64,000 bases of DNA. Origin: Tricholoma matsutake. Taxonomy: Eukaryota > Basidiomycota > Agaricomycetes > Agaricales > Tricholomataceae. The translations under genes and the position numbers were made by a program. Every line of letters starts with the position of its first letter. Position 1 is the stretch's first letter. This document shows, piece by piece, positions 33,031 to 45,514 of this stretch. The notes under the pieces were generated by a model. It saw nothing but the letters and a program-made list of their open reading frames with translations, was not told the DNA's origin and made no database searches. The DNA is taken from positions 9,672,001 through 9,736,000 of the forward strand of contig AP026546.1 in assembly GCA_026075535.2 (NCBI GenBank). Reading direction: 5' to 3'.

Positions 33031-35229
33031 GGGGAGAGGGGGTGAATGAATGTAAGCATTGAGAATGAACCAAGACATTACCTGCACCCCCCCCCCCCCC
33101 CCCCATTTGCATGTTGAGTTAAAATGTCACATGTTGGTTTAGGGTGTGCTTTCTGAAGTGGAATGAGTAGTTAAGTGAGAATGAACAAAGATGTTAACTG
33201 CAGTTGAACTGCAGGTAGCACTACATATTGTTGTGGACACAAAAAAAGAGTGTCAAGTGCAGGATACACGCCAGCATAGACAACAACTGACAAGCCCTCT
33301 ATGGCATAGGATAGACCATCACAGTCTAGAGCCAGCACATGAGAGGGTGGCCAAGGGTTGTCTAATGTCAATTGCATTACCTGCAGTTGAACTGCAGGTA
33401 GCAAGCACAAAGGGTAGTCGATCCAGAAATAATCACTGGTTACAAGTGTAGCCAATTCCAGGAGTTGCCTTTTATATCTACAATCCATGTCTCAGCTAAT
33501 TTTATGTCTCATGATTTCAAAAGTCACTAATGGTTGCTTCAAATTACTGACATGGGTAAAACAGCACTGATTTTTTGTTCACGCTGAATTTTTTGGTGGA
33601 TCCAGGATCTAAGAACGAGTCTTTCTTATGTAAACATAAGTACTCATAATATTGCAGCAAATGCCATTGCCTGTATCATCAGAAAAAAGCCCCAGCAACC
33701 GTCACATTGATGCAACAGTGGGTAGTATGAAGGCAATGATTCATCTGATGCTAGAGCCAGCAAGCAGGATAGGATGGATGTGGATGGAGAGAGGCAAGGT
33801 ATGCAGGCAGTAAACCAAGGATTCTATCTATATCTATGTCAGCCAAAATGACAATCTGTGCTGATTATGTTAGTAAATAAATTTTTTTCAATCTGGTACC
33901 ATGTTCTTTCAATTTGCAAGCATATGATTGGACTCATAAGCTGCTCTCTGGTTTGTTTGTAGACTCAAGTGGTCAGATGATCATGAGTTTGAATCAAGTT
34001 TTTGGCTTCTAATTGTCAACCCTCTGCCCTGGGCAACTATCATCATGCAGATGCGCCGTGTTCTCTTTGCCTGGTTATGTGCCCTTACACTGTTGCCTGC
34101 TCTGTCTTCAACTTCCCTCTACTTTTCCAATCCCCTCTACTTTTCCAATCCTTGGTACCAGTGAGTATCATGATTAGCAGCAACTGGATTTTTTGTGGAT
34201 ACATTCTAGATCCTTCAAAGTTATTAGCACTTGTGCACCCCTTCAGTTCTGTGCAGGCTTACACATCTCTGGTACATTGTTAGGATTTTTTGCTCTTCTA
34301 TTTCACTAACTTATGTCCATATCTATCTGTGTTTTAGCATACCATATCTCTGTGTACTCCCTGTGTGTTTGGAAATGTCCATTCCAATGTCGTTCCATGT
34401 CCCTGTCCAGATTGCTTAGCGATGTCTCCTGTCTTTGCAGCTCCACTGTATTATACCATACCTATCTCACTTCATGTGAACCCCATCATTCCATGTGCCT
34501 GTCCAGATCACTTAGTGATGTCCCCTGTCTTTGCAGCTCTGCTGTATCATTCCGTACTTGTCTTGCCTCATGTCAACCCCATTGATTATGAATCCTATGC
34601 CCCAACTTTGATTGCCTGGACCATTCATATTGTGGATATGATATCCAAAACATTAATTCGGTTTGTTAATCATATCTTCATCCTCCTCTTTCATGTACAG
34701 TGTGGAGTGTTGTGTAAATTGGCTGAGTTGTGGCACTGTGAATCATTTTAGTTTTTTTGTGCAAATTTACTTAACTTATCTTTGTGCATTCACAGCACCC
34801 CACTTCACCTGCCTCACCTACTTGTTCAGGTTGCCTGTTTGTCCAATTTCTGTTGTATTATGTTGAGACATGATTTCATAGCATGACTATCTATGCTTCT
34901 TGCCTCCTAGTATGCTGTCACTTCAGCTGGGTAGATTTTTGTGCAACATCATCTATCATCTTGTTCTCATGAAGATCTTGACTCCAGTTTGTGTTTATCT
35001 ACCTAAGCATCTGTTGCTTTCCTGGCTGTTTTGCTATATAGAGGTGTCCATCCTTGTTATGGCTTGTTTTACTACATGTAGTGCTGTTTTCAGTGTGTCA
35101 TCTGAGTTAAACTTGCCAAATGGTTCAATGCAATAAATTGTTGATCACTGGCACAGGTATAAACATGTGAGTTATCTGGGTGGTGGGCAACAACATGTAT
35201 TCTCCTTCCCAACTCTTGAGCCATATATC
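33031..35229. other. no supported gene; local repeats
   Basis: Holds a run of about 18 C near 33087-33104, two copies of CTGCAGTTGAACTGCAG (33198 and 33381; a mutated third at 30558), and a 96-bp tandem duplication at about 34392-34586. ORFs here are short and unrecognised. Confidence 0.5.
34392..34586 (+). repeat. 96-bp tandem duplication
   Basis: GATGTCTCCTGTCTTTGCAG at 34421 recurs as GATGTCCCCTGTCTTTGCAG at 34517, with similar sequence around both. The TTTGCAG ends look like intron acceptors but no flanking coding sequence is recognised. Confidence 0.6.
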
Positions 35230-37216
35230 ATATGAGACATTCCAGGCTGTTCTGGCAAAACATTCAAGTTTGTAGGGCATGTTGTGTCAGATTCCATTCA
35301 AGACCATTATCCAGAAGTGGATGGATACCCACATACCAATATCATGCTGAACACAATTGCCCCATACATACTGCTGGAAGTGTTGTTCAGGATTGTGGAG
35401 ATTCACAAGATTCAAGTCAGCTCTCATGTACTGAAGCCCAAAGTAGTTATCCTTTTTGATCAACATACCTGTGATTCATGTAACTTGTATATCACTGTGT
35501 TTAAGGCTGCTGCTTCAGGAACAACCAAAACTGTAATCAAAAGAAAATGTGCAAACAACAGGATGCAAAGGATGACAATTGGCCCAACACTGACTCTTCT
35601 CATGAAACTTCAACTGACAACTTCAATAGTAGACATGTCAAACCTACAGTACACAAAGAGGGGAACCATCAATCTGTGTTGGTAAAAGAAGGGAAGGGAA
35701 ATCTCAAAGAGACTGCACTAGAATGCAGCAAAACCTTAGCAAGTGTGAAGCAGTTGACTTTGCATAGTGACGATAGACATGGCATTCAAATGTCCTTATG
35801 AATGACGGAAGTAATTTTCCCCCCATCCTGCTGACTGTTCTCTGGTTCATGACATCATACGAGGGTTTTGTGCAAAGTCTGCACCAGCAAATTTTGAGGA
35901 AGCTGGTTGTGCAGTTTGTGGCCAGCTAACCCTTGTTTCTGATCTGATGTGGTCAGAGGCAGTCAAGAACCAGCTACATATACTTGCGTCACCTGGGGTT
36001 ACCAGAGTGGAGTGATGAAAGGCCTCTGACCTGATCCATGAGTTCCAAGGACCAGTGCTAGATTATAAATGCAATCACATCTGTAATGGTTGTTGCAAAC
36101 ACATTAGGAAGAGTAACATCCCACCATCTGCCTTGGTGAATGGCTTATGGATTGGGGAAATACCTGAAGAGTTAGTGAGTCTCAGGTTTGTGGAGAAGAT
36201 GCTTGTTGCATGTGTCCAAGTGAATGATTGTTTGGGTGGCCTCATCAGGTTCAAGGAAAATGGCTTCACATGTCATCGCATTTGAGTCTCCTGTACCCAA
36301 GGTATATCATTGCCTTCCTCCTCCCATAGAAGATCTCAATGAAGTCCTGGCTATACCATTTACTGGTCCATGCAAGCCAACAGAGAAGGAATTCAAATGC
36401 ACCCCACCTCTAATTAGGTGGAACCATGTTGCAAGAGCACTTGAGTGGCTGAAATTAAATCATGCAGATTACGCTGACATGGATATCTTATAGAGAGCTG
36501 AATAGGTATCCAGAAGATTCTCCTCCAGTCTCAGTTGAGTACCATCATTCACACTCCAGCACAAGTGTGTTCATAGATGATGGCATCTCTGAGGGTGACT
36601 GTCCTTTTCTGGTACATGGACTGATGGGAGATCAAATGACAACTAAGTCTGTTGAAACACTGAAGGGAATTGCACTGAGACATTGGAATAACCAGGGTAT
36701 GGCACTGGCAGTGTTGCATGGTGAAGATGCCCTATCTATCTATAATAATTATAACTTGTATCCTCAGATGCTCCCCTGGCTATTCCCTTACAGTCTTGGA
36801 GGTATTGGGTCAACAAACCTATCTCACAAATTACACAAGCATTTATTGTTGATGTACCATGATAAACACTTCTAACTTGATGTCACTTTCCCCTTTGTTG
36901 CCTTTAGCCATGAACAGGTCAAGTCATCAACATTGGCCAGCTTTCTACTTGTGGAGAAGTCTAACTTTGCTGACATCTCCAGTTGACTGCTCAACATTAA
37001 TCAAGATGTACTAGGTAACATGTCAGCATGGATGGCTTGTGGGAAAGCAGTGAAACCTACCTCAGATGAGGCTGCCTGTTTCCAACTCATCAATGATCTT
37101 GACCATAAAAATGGTAAAGTGAGTGGATTCACTACAAGTACAAGTAAAAAACATATGCGCAGCAAAATTTGGTCACTTATAGCACATATGGGTGCACCTC
37201 TATGGTATATTACACT
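35230..37216 (+). pseudogene. Helitron Rep/helicase protein relic, N-terminal part
   Basis: In order: DQHTCDSCNLYITVFK (35460), CAKSAPANFEEAGCAVCGQL (35870), GPVLDYKCNHICNGCCKHIR (36050) with paired cysteines, ALVNGLWIGEIPEELVSLRF, AFESPVPKVYHCLPPP (36290), PWLFPYSLGGIGSTNLSHKL (36775), FPFVAFSHEQVK, IWSLIAHMGAPLWYITL ending at the G3 insertion. This is the N-terminal Helitron-like region common in Agaricomycetes. Three frames and several stops; those checked are mostly TGA at expected Arg (e.g. DISSxLLNIN). Confidence 0.85.
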
Positions 37217-37642
37217 TATAAGGGCAACCTAAGCCTCTAGCAAAGGGAAATCCGAAGTTAAAATTATACTACATAATACAGGCATTGGGGACACACCTAG
37301 CAAAGGGAAATCTGAAGAGAAAACTCTAAGGATCCCCTTGCTGATGCCCAGTATATGTGAAGACGACAAAAATCAAATATAACCTAAAAATAGAAAAAGG
37401 CGGAGATAGGCGGATCAAGGCCACCGAATGACATCATACCAAGGGGTATGTGTTGGAAGGGGTACTCCGCCTCTAAATATAAAAGTGTCAACATGTACAA
37501 ACATGATAGCAAGGGAAAATTAGTAATAAAATCTGGAAAAATCATAGAAAATGAAGAATAGAAGGAAATGAGGTGGGGAAAAATATAGGACGAACATAAA
37601 AAATAGGAAAAACACACAGGGCACCCCCCTAGTCCCCTTACA
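37217..37642 (-). repeat. G3 3' LTR
   Basis: 426 bp. Differences from 42806-43231 that I found are all transitions: CCGAAG/CTGAAG, GACCCC/GATCCC, GCCGCC/GCCACC, TGTCGG/TGTTGG, AACGAG/AATGAG, GACGAAC/GATGAAC; five of six at CpG. Confidence 0.95.
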
Positions 37643-37683
37643 TCACCCCCTCTCTAAGATGCATTGCCCCGATGCATTCAAAA

Positions 37684-39244
37684 TCATATACAACCAAAGT
37701 CCATGACTTGAATGCGACGCAGTGCAGCAGTGTGCCGTCGGTGGAATTCCTTGATTAACCGAGGGGCATTTACATCAGACTCTTCGACCCATGAGTTCTC
37801 CTCATACCCATAACCCTTCCAATGTACCAAATACTGGAGTTTTCCTCGACGCAAATGGCTGTCCAAGATTGACTCGACTTTGTATTGGGGTTCTCCCTTG
37901 ATCACTGTAGGTGGTGGTGGTGGGCGTGAATGGCATCCCGGGAACAGATCTGGGGGAGCTGGAAGCAATTTGACGACATGGAAGACGGGATGGAGTCTGG
38001 ACATGGAGGCTGGGAGGCGTAGACGATAGGCATGTGTTCCAACGCACTTGACAATGGGGAAAGGTCCCAAGAAGCGATGAGCAAGTTGCTTGGATGGATG
38101 TGTAGTGGAGATGTCACTGGAGTCAAGATAAACTCAATCACCAACCTTGTGAGGGGTTGGGGAGTGGCGTTGGTTGTAAAATTGTGCCATGTCATCCTTC
38201 ACCTTTGCTAAGGCTGCCCTTGCCTCCTCCAAGCTATCCCTCATGCGTTCTGTGAACTCATTCACCATCTCGATGTGTGAGGGAGTTTGGCGAGGTTCAA
38301 ATCCCATGCGTGGATGTTGTCCAGTGTCTAAGAGGAAAGGGGTCTGTTGAGTGGAAGCATGGACATGGTTGTTGTATCCAAACTCAGCCAAAGGAAGGAG
38401 ATCATCCCAATCGTCCTGGCGTTCATTGACAAAGAGGCCAATGTACTGCTCCAGTTCCTGGTTGACTCGCTCCATCTGGCCATCAGTTTGTGGGTGATAA
38501 GCAGTTGAAGCAAGGAGTTTGATCCCCAGGAGTCGGTACAGCTCACGAGTGAACTCTGCCATGAACTGAGGGCCATGATCCAAGAGGGAAGGCACCAGGA
38601 AGTCCATGTAATTTCCACACGTGGTGGAGGTAGAGTCGAGCGGCACCTAGGGCATTGACAGTGGTGTGAGTGGGAATGAAGTGAGCGCATTTTCCCACTG
38701 AGTCAACTGTGCACATCACCGCATCAAACCCGTTTGACTCTGGCAATTCCACCACAAAGTCAATGCTGACGACATCCCAACAACTCTCTGGAACAGGAAG
38801 AGGGTGTAGCTCACCAATAGGCTTGCAACGAGGAACCTTGGTGCGTAAACAAAGGTCACAAGTGCAACAATACTGACCAATGAGCCGTGACATTTGTGGC
38901 CACCAATAGTTCCATGAGGTGAGCTCCAAGGTCTTCCAGCGTCCGGGGTGGCCAGCAATCTGTGAGTCATGGTGTTGGGATATGATGCGCCAATGAAGGT
39001 CTGGGTCATTGGGAACATAGATGTGATCCCTGAAATACAACAAGTCCTCCTTTTCAGCCCACTCTGCCACATGTAAGGAAAGGGTTGATCCCTTCCTCAG
39101 TTCTTTAACAGCTTGGGCGACAACATCCTCATGTAAACCACTATGGTTTGCGCGACGAATGTCACGTAGGATGTCCTGCTCCTCGCCCTGGGGTGCGATG
39201 CCTTCCAGTGCCCGAATGGTGAACAGGTCAGGCTGCAACAGCAC
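37684..39244 (-). pseudogene. G3 integrase with chromodomain
   Basis: From 39244: SQHHDSQIAGHPGRWKTLEL and CTCDLCLRTK (zinc module), VSIDFVVELPESNGFDAV and VDSVGKCAHFIP (core), a frameshift near 38600, STAYHPQTDGQMERVNQELE, a TGA at VGDxVYLD near 38127 (Arg expected), then GPFPIVKCVGTHAYRLRLP and a chromodomain ending the frame at 37684 (KVESILDSHLRRGKLQYLVH, GYGYEENSWVEESDVN). Confidence 0.92.
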
Positions 39245-39279
39245 AATGTTTTGGTTCCATCCCCATGGTCTGCACGTCA

Positions 39280-40614
39280 GGATAGGGCATCAGTCTTCCC
39301 CATGCTGCGACCCGGACGGTGGTGCAAGGAGAAGTCGAATCTAGATAGATACAGGGATCAACGAGCTTGACGACGGTTCAATTTCTTGGCCATCATGAAG
39401 TACTTGAGGTTCTTGTGATCCGTCCAAATTTCCACCTTGTGTTGGGCACCCTCGAGGAAGTGTCGCCACTCCTCAAGCGCACGCATTATCGCCAACATCT
39501 CCTTGTCATGGATCTCGTAGTTTCGCTCTACAGCACTAAGGCTTTTGGAGTAGAACGCAACAGGATGCCACTTCTGGTCCTCCAGAGACTGCTGAGACAA
39601 CATGGCGCCCATTGCAAAGTCAGAACTGTCGGCTTCTACACAAAAAGGATGCAAATTGTCAGCAAAGGTAAGGATTGGAGTGGAAGTGACCATCTCCTTA
39701 AGCTTTTTGAACGCCTCCTGTTGTGCATTATCCCACCTCCATGCCTCCTTTCCTGTCAAGTCGAACAGTGGTCATGCATGATGTGAGAAATCCTTGATAA
39801 AACACTGATAGAAATTGATGAAGCCCAGGAAAGACTGCACCTCCTTCTTGTTCGTGGGCATTGGCCAAGCTGTGACCCCATTTACCTTGATAGGATCCAT
39901 CTCCACTTGACCCTCTGAGATAATCAGACCGAGGTACTCGATCTTGGTCCTTTCGAACTCGCATTTGTCCTGACGAAGGTAGAGTTTGTACCATCGAAGT
40001 CACTCTAGGACGAGGCACATGATGCGACGGTGCTCTTCAACCATGCGAGTGAAGATGAGGATGTCGTCGAGATAGATGCAGACAATGCCTTCGAGGATGA
40101 GGTCATGGAAGATGTCATTCATCATGGTCTGAAAGGTGGCAGGGCTATTAGTAAGGCCAAAGAACATGACAAGCGGTTCAAAAAGACCACGGTTGGTACA
40201 AAAAGCTGCCTTCCACTCATCTCCCTCCTTTATCCTCACGTTATTATAGCCCCAACAGACATCGAGCTTGGTGAAGTATTGGGCTCCACGGAGCTGGTTT
40301 ACAAGTTCGGAGATGAGGGGTAGTGGGTAGCGATTTTTGACCGTGATGTTGTTGAGCCTTCTGTAGTCTTGAACCGGTCGAAGTGAACCATCCTTCTTCT
40401 TGACAAAGAAAAAGGGAGAGGCCATGGGTGACTTTGATGGTCGAATACATCCAGAGGCCAGGTGCTTGTCGATGAACTGGTCAAGCTGCCGTTGTTCTTC
40501 CGGAGAGAGAGGATAGACCTTGCAGGATGAAGGGGTTGCGCCAGGGGTGAGTTCGATCGCGTGATCCCATGGCTTGCATGCAGGAAGAGAGTCAAATGAC
40601 TCCTTGGAGAACAC
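39280..40614 (-). pseudogene. G3 reverse transcriptase-RNase H
   Basis: RT from 40614: [70 protein letters not shown] (intact YLDD near 40070). TGA at about 40000 (LExLRWYKLYL) and 39775 (SHHAxPLFDL), both Arg positions. RNase H 39759-39358: VEADSSDFAMGAML, YSKSLSAVERNYEIHDKEML, WTDHKNLKYFMM, then TGA in place of Trp (QARxSLYL). Confidence 0.92.
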
Positions 40615-40624
40615 ATCTTCAAAC

Positions 40625-41536
40625 TCATGGAGATGAGGGAGTAAGGATTAGTAGAGGATTTAGCAGCATTGTTTTTGTGGAAGGCCTCGGTGAGGCATTG
40701 GGATATGTTCGATGTGGCTCATGCGATGAGCGAATTGCAGTGTAGAAGATCCGATCACCCTCCTCCACTTCCTCTGGGTCCTCATCATCATCATCCGAGT
40801 CCGGCATTAGATCAGGAACCCCTTCCAATTCCACTTCAGGTATAGGCAGGGGTCCAGCATGACACTTCTGAGTACATCGTATTGCCGCCTTCTGTCCACG
40901 ATGTTCTTGCCTGGCTTCTGTGAAACACGTCCAACAGCGGGATGGACATCGGCTCATGGTAACCTCCCCGGTACGCCAGTCGACCTCTGGGTTATGGTCT
41001 CGAAGCCATGGATATCCCAAAATCACCTTTTGCTTTCCTAATTGAGTGACAGCAAAAAGGGCATGCTCACTATGATCTTTGTAACGGAGAACCAGGTCTG
41101 CAACCTCTCGGATGGCACCCACTTCATTTGGGGATCCATCCATGTTATATACAGGTATCGGACGTGAGAGTGAGCAAGTATTTAGGCAATGTTGTTGTAC
41201 CAGATGGGAATCGATGAAGAGACCAGTCACACCAGAGTCCAGGAGTGCAGAGACACTGAGTATCTGTCCAGTGTCGGTCGTCTGCAGTTTGATGGCTAGG
41301 TTTAAGGAGTGTGCAGAGGGAGTGGATGCCACAATATACTTGCGTGGTAGTTTACATTCCCATGATTTAATTTTGGGACGTGGAGTAGAAGGAGAGATGG
41401 GGAGAGCAGGTACGTCTTTAGCCAACTTTGAAGGGTCAGAGAGGGGAGCAGTCACAGAAATGGATTCATTCTCCGGGGATTCAACTGACAAGACTTCAAA
41501 GCAGTTATGGACAGGCAGTGAGGGCATACAATTCAC
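40625..41536 (-). CDS. G3 aspartic protease region, open frame
   Basis: 303-codon frame in -1 relative to gag. [20 protein letters not shown] is the retropepsin site, [17 protein letters not shown] the second conserved block; the tail is very acidic ([17 protein letters not shown]). The first in-frame codon used here is GTG, so the true protein is probably a Gag-Pol product. A frameshift at the C-terminal side separates it from RT. Confidence 0.85.
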   Translation of the reverse strand: MNCMPSLPVHNCFEVLSVESPENESISVTAPLSDPSKLAKDVPALPISPSTPRPKIKSWECKLPRKYIVASTPSAHSLNLAIKLQTTDTGQILSVSALLDSGVTGLFIDSHLVQQHCLNTCSLSRPIPVYNMDGSPNEVGAIREVADLVLRYKDHSEHALFAVTQLGKQKVILGYPWLRDHNPEVDWRTGEVTMSRCPSRCWTCFTEARQEHRGQKAAIRCTQKCHAGPLPIPEVELEGVPDLMPDSDDDDEDPEEVEEGDRIFYTAIRSSHEPHRTYPNASPRPSTKTMLLNPLLILTPSSP

Positions 41537-41595
41537 CCGCTGCGAATAGGAAAATCCTGCTCCTCTACAACTTCCAACTTAATCTCCTCTGCAAC

Positions 41596-42639
41596 TTAAT
41601 CCTTTGCTTCCTCAACATCTACAAGTGCCAACAAATCTTGCAGGAGTTTGTCTCGTCCCTCGGGGGTGAGCATGCGGATATCCTGATGATGGGGACACAC
41701 TCCAGCCCTGTGTCCAGGTTCCCCACAATGGTAGCAGAGATCCAACTTACATGCACGGCTGTGGGCTGCATCAACATCCATTGGTACTGGGACATTGATG
41801 GCTGGTGTGGGAGTTTGACGAACAGGAATGGGGTCAGGGTGCGGGAGGCTTCGATTGAAGGTGTAGGGTGTATGAGTGGTAGTTGGAGCACAGAATGCAG
41901 CATTAAACACCGCATTTGTGAGTCGGTTCTTGTCACAGAGTGAAGCAGCTTCATACCAAGCAAGGATATCATCGTCCGCTGGGCACCCTTCCAACATCTG
42001 TGCAATCTGGTCCTGAATTTCTCGGTTGAGTCCCCGTCGGAACTTCACCACCACTGGTAACCCACTCCCATATCCTGCCATGTCCACCAAATCCTTGAAC
42101 TCATCGATATAATCGTCCACGGATCGACGTCCCTGGTGGTAAGTGGATGACTCAAGTTGTGTCACTGCTCGGTGGCATTCATTGAGGGGGCAGAAGTGGC
42201 GTATGAACTCAGCTCGAAAGTCACCCCAAGTGGAGAAAGGTAGAGAACCGAGTTCTTTAGTTTGACATAGGATACAGTCCACATAGAGATAGGCGCATTC
42301 AGATTTCATGTATGTGAAGGCCCAATAAATTTTTGCAGCCTCATCGACGAATTGATGCGACTGGAGACTAATGTATAACTCACAGGAATTAAGGAATGCA
42401 TGTGCACCATTAAATTCGGTGGGGGGGGACGGTTTGATCTGGGCACGTTCCTTAGTGGATGCATTTGGCAAAACATCGTTGTTGGGTGCGCTTGGAGTCG
42501 TAAAGGGGGAACTATTAGTCATAGGGTTAGCCTGGAGGGTCCTAACGAAGTTTTCAATCGTAGATTTAAGCGAGTCGATTTGCGTGCGCATTCTGGAAAC
42601 ATTGCTTTCAAGCGCATCGAAGCGTTCTGATGCATCCAT
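41596..42639 (-). CDS. gag: G3 Gag, intact
   Basis: 347 codons from ATG 42639, no stop. Coiled-coil-like start (MDASERFDALESNVSRMRTQ), capsid-like block (AFLNSCELYISLQSHQFVDE, STWGDFRAEFIRHFCP), then CYHCGEPGHRAGVC knuckle (CCHC) near 41700. The frame is open upstream to about 42783 without another ATG. The relic at 1196-2006 is a decayed copy of this gene. Confidence 0.9.
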   Translation of the reverse strand: MDASERFDALESNVSRMRTQIDSLKSTIENFVRTLQANPMTNSSPFTTPSAPNNDVLPNASTKERAQIKPSPPTEFNGAHAFLNSCELYISLQSHQFVDEAAKIYWAFTYMKSECAYLYVDCILCQTKELGSLPFSTWGDFRAEFIRHFCPLNECHRAVTQLESSTYHQGRRSVDDYIDEFKDLVDMAGYGSGLPVVVKFRRGLNREIQDQIAQMLEGCPADDDILAWYEAASLCDKNRLTNAVFNAAFCAPTTTHTPYTFNRSLPHPDPIPVRQTPTPAINVPVPMDVDAAHSRACKLDLCYHCGEPGHRAGVCPHHQDIRMLTPEGRDKLLQDLLALVDVEEAKD

Positions 42640-42805
42640 GTCGCTAGGGAGCGCATTTGGCGAAAATGGTGGCGTAATAAAGGCGAGATTATCTGGAACG
42701 GTGTGTAGGGACTCTGTGGAGCTTTGGGAAGCATCGTCCAGTCCGTACCTGCCTATCTTGGGCAGCGCATTCGCGATTTTCGGGCCTTAGGGGAGAGTTT
42801 TCTAC

Positions 42806-43231
42806 TATAAGGGCAACCTAAGCCTCTAGCAAAGGGAAATCCGAAGTTAAAATTATACTACATAATACAGGCATTGGGGACACACCTAGCAAAGGGAAAT
42901 CCGAAGAGAAAACTCTAAGGACCCCCTTGCTGATGCCCAGTATATGTGAAGACGACAAAAATCAAATATAACCTAAAAATAGAAAAAGGCGGAGATAGGC
43001 GGATCAAGGCCGCCGAATGACATCATACCAAGGGGTATGTGTCGGAAGGGGTACTCCGCCTCTAAATATAAAAGTGTCAACATGTACAAACATGATAGCA
43101 AGGGAAAATTAGTAATAAAATCTGGAAAAATCATAGAAAATGAAGAATAGAAGGAAACGAGGTGGGGAAAAATATAGGATGAACATAAAAAATAGGAAAA
43201 ACACACAGGGCACCCCCCTAGTCCCCTTACA
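42806..43231 (-). repeat. G3 5' LTR
   Basis: 426 bp, TATAAGGGCAACC to CCCCTTACA on the + strand. Confidence 0.95.
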
Positions 43232-44830
43232 ACACTGTCTCCTGCTGATAACAAGCATCCCCTGTGCCTATATTTGCGGACTACAAGGAACAGTTTAATA
43301 TTAATTTATCATGCACTGCAGATGAGTGTTATTGCTTGATTGCCAACAAGCTGGTTGCAGGCACTTGCTTTTTGGACTTCACAGTGCAAATGTTCATCAG
43401 ACATGTACTAGGTGTAGATACAGACCACTGTGGGCTTTATGGTGACACTTCTGCATATCATGGTACTGTTGAGCAGCAGGGCCAACTATCACTACACTTT
43501 CACATGCTGCTCTGGATATGGGGTGGGGTATCACCAGATGAAATTTGCCACAGGATAATAGATCCTGATTCTGATTTCTGAGAAAGTTTGATACAATATT
43601 TTGAGTCCGTTCATGCAGGGGAATTCATGACTGGAACCAAAGATGAAGTTGAAGCATGTGTCAAAGCAGAATCTGATCATGCAAGTTATCATGACCCAAC
43701 CAAAACCATGCCAGAGAGCCTGCCTCCTCCCTGTGGATCTAAATGTGGCAGTTGCAATGAATGTGGTGTGCTAACATCATGGTGGTCATGTTTTATGTCA
43801 ACAGTTGATGACTTGCTTCTAAGATCAAATGTTCACAAGTGCTCTTCTAACAAAAATAAAGATGGCTCACAGAACAAAGCATGTCCATTAAAAGGTTGTC
43901 TTGATAATATCTGAGGTAAATGTAAGGCAAGATTTCCTTGCCCAACATTTGGCAAAACTGAAGTGGATGAAGAGAGCAGAGGGATAAACATGAAGAAGCA
44001 TGAACCTTGGCTCAATACATTCACCTATGCTGTAACCTACCTCCTCTGATGCAACACTGATATCACTAGTCTGTGTTCAGGCAAAGCAATCAAAGGTGTA
44101 CTGTTGTATGTCTCGAACTATGTCACACAACTTCCATTGAAAACCCATGTAATATTTGATACTGTTTGCTCTATTTTCCAGAAGAATTCTGAGATGGTTG
44201 ATGGACCAGACACAAGGAAGGAAAAAGCTCACAAATTAATGACTAAAATTGTTAACTCTGTCAGTGCTAAGATGGAGATGGGTTCTCTGATGATTTGCAT
44301 GTACTTTCTTGGAAATCCTGATCATTACAAGAGCCATAAGTTCCCATCATTCTACTGGCAGTCATTTGTTCAAGAGTGTCAAAGGCCTTGGGTGCACACT
44401 GATGCAGGTAAGGATACCCATGACATACCCAATAAAGTGGCCATAATGGGCAAATTATTGGTCTCTCACCAGTTCTTAACTACATATATTGCTCCAATGA
44501 AATCAACTGTATGTGTCTTTATGAATGGATTTCAAGATGCAAGCACGAAAAGAAACCTACTGATAAGAGGCAGTCAAAACACAGCCAAATGTCAAATCTG
44601 GATCAAAATAATGATGCAAACAGTGAATATAACCTGGATAGCAAAAATGACACTAAATCCTCTAAGCACTCCTTGCTTTCATTTCAGGATGGGCATCCAA
44701 TGGCCAGTTCTCATGGCACCCAATGTCGTTCTCCAATGAAATCTTGGGTTCCAAACTTCTTGGGCACTATATTACCATGCTTTGGCCAGGGTGATCATGA
44801 GTACTACTGCTGTACAATGTTAACATTATT
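43232..44830 (+). pseudogene. Helitron Rep relic, HUH nuclease part
   Basis: Continues the frame broken by G3: SPADNKHPLCLYFADYKEQF, VQMFIRHVLGVDTDHCGLYG, TVEQQGQLSLHFHMLLWI. HFH at 43495-43503 is the HUH motif of Helitron Rep nucleases, which nick and join single strands in rolling-circle transposition. Then NVHKCSSNKNKDGSQNKA, HEPWLNTFTYAVTYLL and LLYVSNYVTQLPLKTHVIFD. TGA at 43579, 43911 and about 44048. Ends at EYYCCTMLTLF, cut off by T2. No SF1 helicase part is left. Confidence 0.88.
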
Positions 44831-45378
44831 CAGTAATTTACACTCCCCCATATGTTCCACACAGATCCGTATGGAATTACACAGACTCTGAACAGATCCA
44901 TACAGAATTACAGGGACTCCACACAGATCTGTACAGAATTACATGGACTCCATATGGACTATGTGGAGTCCATGCTAGTCCACACAGAGTGTGCAGAATC
45001 CATGCCATCAAGTTAACATCTTACAAGTTCCAAGCTTTTCAGACTGTATGAAAGACATGAAGTGCCTACAAAATAAGATTGTGCAGAGCAAGGATTGAAG
45101 TTAAGACCTCACATCACCATTGCATAACAAACAAGCATGCTTAACCAGTTGAGCCACAGGAGAACTATTTGTTACTAATATAAAGTTTATTTATGACACT
45201 CAAAACTCAAACTCAAACTCAACTATTTCAACCCTTTCGAAGGAGGTGCATTGTTATATATTTAAAATCAAATAATTTTTATTAGCTACTATCATTATAT
45301 TAAAAACCCCTTGCATTCAATGCAAGGGGAGGGTGGCAATTATAAATAAAAAAGAAAATCCCCTCGCCCACATAAAAC
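44831..45378. mobile_element. T2: T-family element, left part
   Basis: Begins CAGTAATTTACACTCCCCC inside the Helitron frame. Followed by repeated ACAGATCYGTAYGGAATTAC-like words, a type A tRNA-like module (45075-45170, minus strand) and a CCCCTTGCATTCAATGCAAGGGG-like hairpin near 45305. Interrupted at 45379 by T3. Its right end was not found. Confidence 0.7.
45075..45170 (-). other. T2 left tRNA-like module (type A)
   Basis: Minus strand: CTCCTGTGGCTCAACTGG, then AACTTCAATCCTTGC (weak B box). Same flank GTGCCTACAAAATA as T1 and T3. Confidence 0.65.
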
Positions 45379-45514
45379 CTGTAATTTACCCTCCCCCACC
45401 TATTCCAGTCGGAGTCCAGTTATTCTGGTTACTCCAGATGCTCAACTTAGAGTATATACCCTAATGGATAGTCAAATTTCAAGTCTTAAGTTGTCAAAGT
45501 GCCTACAAAATATA

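Larger units (their letters stand above)
37217..43231 (-). mobile_element. G3: full-length Ty3/gypsy chromodomain element in the Helitron gene
   Basis: Two 426-bp LTRs and the duplication ACACT (37212-37216, 43232-43236). The Helitron frame rejoins as WYITL/SPADNKHPLCLY across it. Minus-strand gag is intact; pol has a few TGA stops and frameshifts. LTRs differ by only about six transitions, so it is young. Confidence 0.95.

Noticed and set aside
33087..33104. Poly-C run as a regulatory site
   Set aside because: A homopolymer beside a solo LTR, more likely slippage or assembly uncertainty.
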